A stretch of DNA of 64,000 nt from Desulfosporosinus sp. (GTDB lineage Bacteria; Bacillota; Desulfitobacteriia; Desulfitobacteriales; Desulfitobacteriaceae). The stretch is from assembly GCA_020692355.1 (NCBI GenBank), contig JAIMKP010000002.1:1-64000 (forward strand). The letters are read 5' to 3'. How positions within the stretch are numbered: position 1 is the first letter of the stretch; each line of letters opens with the position of its first letter. Shown here piece by piece: positions 57,820 to 64,000 of the stretch. Under the pieces are notes generated by a model. That model searched no databases. It was not told where the DNA came from and was given only the letters and a program-made list of their open reading frames with translations. The position numbers and the translations under genes were made by a program.

Positions 57820-58239
57820 TTAAGATTCAGGATTCACTTCCAAACGATAGGTTAGATTCGCCGCTTTATCGATCATATTGGCGACACTACAGTATTTTTC
57901 CATAGAAAGAGCTATAGCCCGGCGCAGTTTATCTTCTGGCAGTTCCTGGCCCCAAAACCGGTAAACCACTTCAATATCAGTGAAGATCCGAGGATGCTCG
58001 ACCGCCCGCTCTCCCTGAATGGCAATCTCCAAGCGGGTATACTTCACCCGCATTTTTGCGAGGATAGACACAACATCCATACCACTGCAGCCCCCAATCG
58101 CCATTAAAACCATTTCCATCGGTGAGGCCCCCATTCCAGAACCGCCGGCAGCCAGACTGGAATCAATGTGGGTTACTGCTTTTGATTGTCCTTCACCTTG
58201 AAAATGCATGCCTTTGATGTGCTTAACCTTAACTTCCAT
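57820..58239 (-). CDS. OsmC-family peroxiredoxin-like protein
   Basis: A 139-aa OsmC/Ohr-fold protein. The two conserved cysteines are in AIGGCSGMDVVSILAKMR and in EKYCSVANMI, as expected for thiol peroxidases of this fold. The N-terminus (VKVKHIKGMHFQGEGQSK) matches the YhfA-type subgroup. Likely reduces organic hydroperoxides or persulfides; the substrate is not determined. Single gene, divergent from GAPDH. Confidence 0.9.
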   Translation of the reverse strand: MEVKVKHIKGMHFQGEGQSKAVTHIDSSLAAGGSGMGASPMEMVLMAIGGCSGMDVVSILAKMRVKYTRLEIAIQGERAVEHPRIFTDIEVVYRFWGQELPEDKLRRAIALSMEKYCSVANMIDKAANLTYRLEVNPES

Positions 58240-58334
58240 CTAAATACCTCCTATATTAAATTCATTGCCTGAAACCATGAAAAGAGTATATCACATTATC
58301 AATTTAACTCGCATAAGGTTACACAAAAAGATGA

Positions 58335-58363
58335 TTGTGCCATACTGACATTCATGCTAATAT
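58335..58363 (+). promoter_or_regulatory. Sigma-A promoter of GAPDH gene
   Basis: TTGTGC, a 17-bp spacer, TAATAT; about 50 bp before the GTG start. Confidence 0.55.
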
Positions 58364-58415
58364 AAGTTTGTGTAAAATCATCCGAACTAGAAAAAGAAAA
58401 AAGGGGTGCGGGTCA

Positions 58416-59420
58416 GTGTCTATCAAAGTTGGAATTAGCGGTTTTGGCCGCATTGGGAGAAACGTCTTCCGGGCAGCCTATGGACGCCAAGACATCGAGA
58501 TTATCGCAATCAATAACCGGACGACTGGGGAAATTTTGCCCCATTTGCTGAAATATGATTCGATCCATGGTATTTTTCCAGCCGATATACAACATACCGA
58601 AGGGGAAATCAGGGTCGACGGCAAGCCCGTGAAAGTGGTCTCACATACCGATCCGAGCCAAATTCCCTGGGGAGAACTCGGCGTCGACATCGTTATCGAA
58701 GCGAGTGGCAAATTCAACAAGGGCTCTGACTGCCAAAAACACCTAGCGAATGGGGCAAAAAAAGTCATCATTTCCGCTCCGGCGAAAGAAGAAGACGCTA
58801 CCATTGTGATGGGCGTGAATGAATCGATCTATGATCCGAAGATTCATCACATCATTTCCAACGCCTCCTGTACGACGAACTGTTTGGCTCCCGTGGCCAA
58901 AGTCCTCCATGAAAATCTGCATATTCAGCGCGGGTTAATGACAACCGTTCACTCCTATACCAATGACCAACAAATTCTTGACCAGTCCCACAAGGACTTA
59001 CGCCGTGCCCGCGCAGCAGCCATGTCCATTATCCCAACGACCACCGGGGCCGCCAAAGCAGTCGGCCTGGTGCTCCCGGATTTAAAGGGGAAACTCAATG
59101 GCTTCGCGCTGCGGGTTCCAACCCCGAATGTCTCGGTCGTGGATTTTGTCGTTGAAGTAGAAAAACGCGTATCCCGGGAAGATATCAATGCCCTACTCAA
59201 AGATGCTGCCTCAACTTATTTATTAGGGATTTTAGAGTATACCGAACTCCCTCTGGTCTCCTCTGACTTCAACGGGAGTTCTGCCTCTTCCATCATTGAC
59301 GGCTTATCCACCATGGTCATAGGCGACAACCTCTTGAAGGTTATCGCTTGGTATGATAATGAATGGGGTTATTCTTGCAGGGTTCTCGATCTGGTGGAAT
59401 ATGTGGCCAAGTCCCTTTAA
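58416..59420 (+). CDS. gap: Glyceraldehyde-3-phosphate dehydrogenase
   Basis: Type I GAPDH of 334 aa. N-terminal GISGFGRIGRNVFR, catalytic SNASCTTNCLAP (Cys152), and HSYTNDQQILDQ and NEWGYSCRVLDL near the end. GTG start with AAGGGG upstream; the frame opens 27 codons earlier without support. The cofactor-selecting region reads INNRTTGE: the Asp that normally favours NAD (IND/VND) is Asn here, so NADP or dual use is possible. Monocistronic, away from other glycolytic genes, which would fit a second, anabolic GapB-like enzyme. Confidence 0.93.
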   Translation: MSIKVGISGFGRIGRNVFRAAYGRQDIEIIAINNRTTGEILPHLLKYDSIHGIFPADIQHTEGEIRVDGKPVKVVSHTDPSQIPWGELGVDIVIEASGKFNKGSDCQKHLANGAKKVIISAPAKEEDATIVMGVNESIYDPKIHHIISNASCTTNCLAPVAKVLHENLHIQRGLMTTVHSYTNDQQILDQSHKDLRRARAAAMSIIPTTTGAAKAVGLVLPDLKGKLNGFALRVPTPNVSVVDFVVEVEKRVSREDINALLKDAASTYLLGILEYTELPLVSSDFNGSSASSIIDGLSTMVIGDNLLKVIAWYDNEWGYSCRVLDLVEYVAKSL

Positions 59421-60004
59421 TCAGGCAGCCACAATCCTTTAATGACGTCTTTGGCCAAGGCACGCAAACTCTTTCTTTGAGCCATCGCCTGGCTCCTCAA
59501 TGTAGAATAGGCTGTTTCCTCATTCCATCCCCGCAGCTCAATCAAACGCAAAACGGCTTGATAGATGAGCTTGCGGGTTTTTATTTCCTCTTCCAGGCGA
59601 CGGATTTGATCCGTATTCTCCCGTTCGCGTTGGAACCGCTGTTCCGCAAGGAAGATCGCCGCCCCAAGATCAAGTGCTCGCAAAGGATAGAAAGCCACTT
59701 GATGAGCATCTGCCCGCACAACTTGCGATAAAAGGGCACTTTCCTCCGCCTGCAGAACAACCAATGTCGGGCAGAGGTGCTGTGCCAACAATGTCTGGAG
59801 TAGTTCGGAAGAACTTAAGCCCTGTAAATGCCAGCCTATAATCATGATATCCGGCTCATGGCGGTGTAAGAGCCGCAAAGCTTCCATCCCGTTATCAGTG
59901 GTGACTAGGACCTGGAAATCCATTAACCCCAGCATGGTGCGAATTTCTTGTTGCATGTTTGACTTAATCAAGGCCAAGATCGCACGTTTCATCCCTTGCT
60001 TCAC
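59417..60004 (-). CDS. ANTAR-domain regulator with degenerate receiver domain
   Basis: A 195-aa protein: receiver-like domain (~5-120), coiled-coil linker (~120-145) and C-terminal ANTAR RNA-binding domain (~145-190, YQAVLRLIELRGWNEETAYS). The phosphoacceptor position reads IMIIGWHLQG, with Gly57 where Asp is expected, so normal phosphorylation is ruled out. ANTAR proteins prevent transcription termination by stabilising dual hairpins in target leaders. GTG start with GAAGGGAAGA. Overlaps the convergent GAPDH stop by 4 nt. No histidine kinase is nearby. Confidence 0.85.
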   Translation of the reverse strand: MKQGMKRAILALIKSNMQQEIRTMLGLMDFQVLVTTDNGMEALRLLHRHEPDIMIIGWHLQGLSSSELLQTLLAQHLCPTLVVLQAEESALLSQVVRADAHQVAFYPLRALDLGAAIFLAEQRFQRERENTDQIRRLEEEIKTRKLIYQAVLRLIELRGWNEETAYSTLRSQAMAQRKSLRALAKDVIKGLWLPD

Positions 60005-60094
60005 ACTCTTCCCTTCAAAAACCTTAGCCTTCTCTTAATTCGCAGCCTCTACCCATAAATCCTGCTTAAGCCGCCATCTACAAATCGAATTACT

Positions 60095-60733
60095 TCACTT
60101 AGCAACCGCACCCAGTTGTTTCTCTTCCTGGTTCAAATATTCCTGTTCGTTATCAGCTGTAGACCGTTTCTTGGCTTCCTTGGCATCCTCAAAGCGTAGA
60201 GGTACGATCAACACGGCGAGCGCAATTCCTCCTACGGAAAAGGCCAAATACTGCAGGCTCAAACTCATAAATACCCACGGAATCCGTTTCTCTGGGGTGC
60301 CAATCACATAGTCATAAGGCTTTACGGTCACCCAATGGGTATCCGCCCGTTCCCAGATGGGTTTACCTTCGAAATCCACGCTGTTGCTCAACCGCCGTGC
60401 AACTCCAGCAAACGGATCAAGGGAGGAGACGTAAATAAATCCTTTCTCAGTATAAATTTTATCCAATTCCACAAGTTTTCCGGTAATCGCCGTCTTAGTA
60501 TAAGTACGTTCTATGCGAAGAATATCCTCTGGCACCACATTAACCGAACCCTCGTCCGTAATCACCGTATATAAACCATGATCCACAAGTTCGATGTTTT
60601 CTATCTTCACGTCCAGCAGCCGTACTGCAGCAACGGTCAAAATCAGTAGACTTAAACTGATTAAAATGATGCCCCCGGCGATTGACTCTCGGCCTACCGT
60701 CGTTTCTTTTTTAATACTTGGTTTCTGAATCAA
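60095..60733 (-). CDS. Two-helix membrane protein, unknown function
   Basis: A 212-aa protein with a transmembrane helix at ~20-40 (GGIILISLSLLILTVAAVRLL), an extracytoplasmic beta-rich domain (~42-155) and a second helix at ~158-180 (SLQYLAFSVGGIALAVLIV), then a charged cytoplasmic tail. Both termini are probably cytoplasmic. I recognise no named family. Monocistronic; neighbours give no clue. Confidence 0.8.
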   Translation of the reverse strand: MIQKPSIKKETTVGRESIAGGIILISLSLLILTVAAVRLLDVKIENIELVDHGLYTVITDEGSVNVVPEDILRIERTYTKTAITGKLVELDKIYTEKGFIYVSSLDPFAGVARRLSNSVDFEGKPIWERADTHWVTVKPYDYVIGTPEKRIPWVFMSLSLQYLAFSVGGIALAVLIVPLRFEDAKEAKKRSTADNEQEYLNQEEKQLGAVAK

Positions 60734-60840
60734 TTTATCACACGCCCTTTTATTTTTCTACCCTTTTAGTTTAACCACATTGCCTAGTGTACTATAATCT
60801 TTCAGAAAAACAAAAGGAGCGAAATAACCCATAAACCATG

Positions 60841-60866
60841 AAAAAGGGAGGTAATAAACCTCCCTT
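60841..60866 (-). terminator. Intrinsic terminator after sdhB
   Basis: Minus strand GGGAGGT-TTATT-ACCTCCC followed by TTTTT, 26 bp past the sdhB stop. Closes the sdhCAB operon. Confidence 0.9.
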
Positions 60867-60891
60867 AGAGCTATCTTCGTGTGAACCCTGC

Positions 60892-61644
60892 CTACTTGCG
60901 TAGCCAGCGGCTCACGGCAAATTTATTGGTTTCTCTGTTTAAATCAGCTAGGCTTGTAGTCAGAGGGATCTCCTTCGGGCAAGCTTGCACACAGTTTTGG
61001 GCATTGCCACAATCCGCGATCCCGCCCTCATCCAAAAGTGCGGCCAGGCGCTCATGTTTGTTCATCTCCCCGGTGGGATGGGCGTTAAAAAGCCTCACCT
61101 GAGAGATAGCAGCAGGGCCGATAAATTTAGAGCGGGCATTGACCTGGGGACAGGCCTCCATGCAGCAGCCACACGTCATACATTTTGAGAGTTCATAAGC
61201 CCATTGGCGCTTCACTTCCGCCATCCGCGGCCCCGGACCTAAATCATAAGTTCCATCGATCGGAATCCAAGCCCGAACTTTCTTAAGGTTGTCAAACATG
61301 ATCTGCCGATCCACCATGAGATCCCGGATGAGCGGGAACTTCGTCAATGGCTCCAAGACCACCGGCTGTTGCAACTGATCGATCAAGGCCGAACAGGCCT
61401 GGCGGGCCTGTCCGTTAATATTCATCGTACAAGCCCCGCAAACCTCTTCCAGACAATTGCACTCCCAAACGACGGGGCTCGTGACCTTGCCGTCGCTCGT
61501 GACTGGATTCTTTTGAACCTCCATGAGACAGGAGATAACATTCATCTTGGGTCGATAAGGCAAACTGAATTCTTCCCAGCGGGAAGGTTTGTCTGGCCCA
61601 TCCTGGCGGCGGATCTTTAAGCGAATCGTTTTACCTTCAGCCAT
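60892..61644 (-). CDS. sdhB: Succinate dehydrogenase/fumarate reductase iron-sulfur subunit
   Basis: A 250-aa FeS subunit. N-terminal plant-type [2Fe-2S] region (CNCLEEVCGACTMNINGQARQAC), then CMTCGCCMEACPQ and CGNAQNCVQACPKEIPL for the [4Fe-4S] and [3Fe-4S] clusters. It relays electrons between the flavin and the quinone site. Last gene in the order sdhC-sdhA-sdhB, as in Bacillus; 15 bp from sdhA. In an anaerobe it may run mainly as fumarate reductase. Confidence 0.94.
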   Translation of the reverse strand: MAEGKTIRLKIRRQDGPDKPSRWEEFSLPYRPKMNVISCLMEVQKNPVTSDGKVTSPVVWECNCLEEVCGACTMNINGQARQACSALIDQLQQPVVLEPLTKFPLIRDLMVDRQIMFDNLKKVRAWIPIDGTYDLGPGPRMAEVKRQWAYELSKCMTCGCCMEACPQVNARSKFIGPAAISQVRLFNAHPTGEMNKHERLAALLDEGGIADCGNAQNCVQACPKEIPLTTSLADLNRETNKFAVSRWLRK

Positions 61645-61659
61645 TTCATTCCCTCCCCC

Positions 61660-63396
61660 TTACTTATCGACATCATACCGACGCGGGCGCGGCGGAATTA
61701 AGGATACATCCACTGGTTCATAGCTGAACCGTGGCCCTTCAGGCGACCATTCCGCGAGCGTCGTCTTCAACCAATTAGCATCATCTCGTTCCGGAAAATC
61801 AGGCTTGTAATGCGAACCCCGACTTTCATCCCGGCGCAAAGCTCCAAGCGTTATGACCCGCGCCAGCTCGAGCATGTTCCATAATTGGCGGGTGAACGGC
61901 GCAATTTGCGAACTCCAGACCACCGAATCGTTCACTCCTATATTTTGCCAGCGTTGCATCAGTTCCTGTAGCTTCTTATCTGTTTCTGCCAACTTGTCAT
62001 TATAACGCACGACTGTCACATTTTGGGTCATAATCTCGCCGAGTTCCTTATGCAGAAGATAGGGATTTTCCGTTCCCCGCATGTTGAGAATTTTGGTCCA
62101 CTTATCTTCCTGGCGTTTCTTTTCCTTTTGGAACGACGGTTCATCCACACTTGGGGTCTTAAGTTTGTTCTTACTGATGTACTCCAAAGACTTGGGTCCG
62201 GAAACCATCCCCCCATAAATCGCTGAAACTAAGGAGTTCGCACCCAAACGGTTGCCTCCATGGTACTGATACTCACATTCCCCTGCGGCAAACAGTCCGG
62301 GGATATTTGTCATTTGATCATAATCCACCCAGAGCCCGCCCATGGAATAGTGTACAGCAGGGAAAATCCGCATGGGAACCTTTTTCGGATCGTCCCCAAC
62401 GAACTTCTCATAGATTTCCAGAATTCCGCCCAGTTTTAATTCGAGTTCATCCGGATCCATATGGGAAAGATCCAGATAAACCATGTTCTCGCCATTTATC
62501 CCCAGCCCCATATCAAAAACCACCTGGTAAATCGCGCGCGTAGCGATATCGCGGGGAACTAAGTTACCATAGGCTGGAAACATCTCCTCCAGGAAATACC
62601 AAGGTTTCCCATCCTTGTAGGTCCAGATCCGTCCCCCTTCCCCGCGGGCCGATTCGGACATCAAGCGGAGTTTATCTTCTCCCGGAATTGCCGTCGGATG
62701 GATCTGAATAAACTCGCCATTGGCATAACGTACACCTTGCTGGTAGAGGGCTGAAGCTGCCGAACCCGTGTTGATCGTTGAGTTGGTGCTCTTACCAAAA
62801 ATCATCCCATTCCCACCGACCGCAATGATCACCGCATCCGCTGCAAAAGCTTGAATACTCATATCCCTGAGGTTTTGCGCGACGATTCCTTGACAACGGC
62901 CCTCATCGATAACCGCTGAGAGGAGTTCCCACTGCTCATATTTCTTGACTTTGCCCTCAACCTCATAGTGTCGGACTTGTTCGTCCAGCGCGTAGAGGAG
63001 CTGCTGTCCAGTCGTTGCTCCGGCATATGCAGTCCGATGGCGCTTCGTTCCCCCAAAACGCCGAAAATCCAATAACCCTTCCGGTGTACGGTTAAACATG
63101 ACGCCCATACGATCCATTAAGTGAATGATCCCAGGAGCGGCATCGCACATGTTCTTTGCAGGCGGTTGATTGGCTAAAAAGTCTCCACCGTATACGGTGT
63201 CATCAAAATGTTCCCAGGTGGAGTCACCTTCTCCTTTCGTGTTGACCGCCCCATTAATCCCGCCTTGGGCACAGACTGAGTGGGAACGCTTGACTGGAAC
63301 CAAGGAAAATAATTCCACAGAGGAGCCTGCTTCAGCAATCTTAATGGTAGCCATTAGCCCTGCCAGGCCGCCTCCAACCACGATAACTTTGGCCAT
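61660..63396 (-). CDS. sdhA: Succinate dehydrogenase/fumarate reductase flavoprotein subunit
   Basis: A 578-aa FAD subunit. FAD motif VVGGGLAGLMATIKIAEAG, the flavinylated His in KRSHSVCAQGGINGA, the active-site region HPTAIPGEDKLRLMSESARGEGG and the C-terminal YNDKLAE / RDESRGSHYKPDFPERDD segments. Resembles the Bacillus/epsilon-type enzyme with a one-gene membrane anchor. Catalytic residues appear complete. Confidence 0.94.
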   Translation of the reverse strand: MAKVIVVGGGLAGLMATIKIAEAGSSVELFSLVPVKRSHSVCAQGGINGAVNTKGEGDSTWEHFDDTVYGGDFLANQPPAKNMCDAAPGIIHLMDRMGVMFNRTPEGLLDFRRFGGTKRHRTAYAGATTGQQLLYALDEQVRHYEVEGKVKKYEQWELLSAVIDEGRCQGIVAQNLRDMSIQAFAADAVIIAVGGNGMIFGKSTNSTINTGSAASALYQQGVRYANGEFIQIHPTAIPGEDKLRLMSESARGEGGRIWTYKDGKPWYFLEEMFPAYGNLVPRDIATRAIYQVVFDMGLGINGENMVYLDLSHMDPDELELKLGGILEIYEKFVGDDPKKVPMRIFPAVHYSMGGLWVDYDQMTNIPGLFAAGECEYQYHGGNRLGANSLVSAIYGGMVSGPKSLEYISKNKLKTPSVDEPSFQKEKKRQEDKWTKILNMRGTENPYLLHKELGEIMTQNVTVVRYNDKLAETDKKLQELMQRWQNIGVNDSVVWSSQIAPFTRQLWNMLELARVITLGALRRDESRGSHYKPDFPERDDANWLKTTLAEWSPEGPRFSYEPVDVSLIPPRPRRYDVDK

Positions 63397-63438
63397 CTCA
63401 AATCTCCTTTCCCTTTCTTGCCTAACCTATCATAAAAC

Positions 63439-64000
63439 CTATCTCAAAAAGGCGCTTAGATCACTCAGCCCGACAACCGTAATCACGATAAACAACAAAG
63501 TGCAGACGTAAGACCAAATCTTTTGCGATTGTGGCCCGATTGTCAGCCCCCAAGTAATAGCGAAGGCCCAGAGGCCATTGGCAAAGTGGAATACTGCAAA
63601 AATGATCCCCAAGGCATAGAACACTAAGCCCCACGGATTCGTCACAAGATGCTGAAGCGCTGCAAAACTCGCTTCACCGACGCGCAGGGCCCAAACATGG
63701 GTAATCACGAACACTACGGTGTAGAGTCCGGATACTCTCTGAATGATGTAGAACCAATTGCGCGCATAGCGATACTTCAGCAGATTGCTTTGTCCGGTAT
63801 AGACCACCCAGGTGCCATAAACCGCATGGACGGCAATGGGCATGAAAATGACAATGAGTTCAATGACAAATATCCCAGGGAAATTGCGCATGGTGCCAAT
63901 GACTTTGTCATACTGAGCAGCACCTCCCTGTGCTGACAGATTGAGAAAGAGATGAAACGTTAAAAAGACGCCGATCGGCAGCAACCCTAAAAGGGAATGA
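63439..64000 (-). CDS. sdhC: Succinate dehydrogenase cytochrome b subunit (partial, 5' end beyond window)
   Basis: At least 187 residues of the five-helix dihaem cytochrome b anchor. The frame continues past the window edge (HSLLGLLPIGVFLTFHLFLN at the visible N-terminal end), so the start lies outside. Haem-ligand histidines are expected in the TFHLFLN, VHAVYGTWV, ITHVWALR and FHFANGLWAF helices, all present. Together with sdhA and sdhB this forms a Bacillus-type complex II. Confidence 0.92.
   Translation of the reverse strand, partial: HSLLGLLPIGVFLTFHLFLNLSAQGGAAQYDKVIGTMRNFPGIFVIELIVIFMPIAVHAVYGTWVVYTGQSNLLKYRYARNWFYIIQRVSGLYTVVFVITHVWALRVGEASFAALQHLVTNPWGLVFYALGIIFAVFHFANGLWAFAITWGLTIGPQSQKIWSYVCTLLFIVITVVGLSDLSAFLR

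Overview
The window looks like chromosome of a strictly anaerobic, spore-lineage Firmicute of the Desulfitobacterium/Desulfosporosinus type (Peptococcaceae sensu lato). This is inferred from gene content: a full anaerobic (cbi-type) corrin pathway, FixABCX, a Cys-ligated molybdopterin oxidoreductase with FeS and NrfD partners, Bacillus-type sdhCAB, sigma-54 control, and strong GGAGG ribosome binding sites with many GTG/TTG starts. No species is claimed. Base composition is roughly balanced by eye; I did not count it.

Layout. 0.06-2.2 kb: a structured 170-bp repeat, then acyl-CoA dehydrogenase and crotonase. 2.4-3.3 kb: an Lgt-like pseudogene and a TlpA/ResA lipoprotein. 3.4-17.2 kb: the cobalamin cluster on the minus strand, in the order cbiD, a B12 riboswitch with terminator, cbiET, cbiL, cbiF, cbiG, cbiH, cbiJ, cbiX, a cbiC-cbiP fusion, cbiB, cbiA, a threonine kinase and cobD. 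17.4-20.5 kb: a DoxX protein behind a consensus sigma-54 promoter, divergent from a GAF/AAA+/Fis activator, with five TGTTAACA-type sites between them. 20.6-25.1 kb: a small protein, a NifX-like protein, a CGGC protein behind a CsoR/CstR-type operator, a MoxR/CoxE pair and a MoeA-like protein. 25.4-34.3 kb: the molybdoenzyme operon, a Crp/Fnr regulator, an FeS protein, a LysR regulator, a DsrE protein and a CoA-transferase whose A subunit carries an in-frame TGA.

34.4-45.2 kb: a coiled-coil protein, an orphan ABC ATPase, HicBA, tRNA-Lys(CTT), three M42 peptidases with a PepV-like peptidase, a class B PBP, a second 170-bp repeat (inverted relative to the first), a rhomboid protease and a LysM protein with Met-Pro-Gly repeats. 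45.3-47.1 kb: larE, larB and a broken larC. 47.3-51.0 kb: fixABCX. 51.3-57.6 kb: trxB with a second CsoR/CstR-type operator, a UPF0182 protein, and an envelope pair with a leader terminator. 57.8-64 kb: OsmC, GAPDH, an ANTAR protein, a membrane protein and sdhBAC, cut by the window end.

The most novel-looking signals are: (1) the structured 170-bp repeat with a third deletion derivative, resembling a stand-alone omega-RNA/HEARO or IS200/IS605-type mobile RNA without its nuclease; (2) the sigma-54/DoxX/GAF-activator module; (3) near-identical CsoR/CstR-type operators in front of trxB and the CGGC gene; (4) an in-frame TGA in the CoA-transferase followed by a hairpin meeting the bacterial SECIS geometry; and (5) decay of larC next to intact larB and larE.
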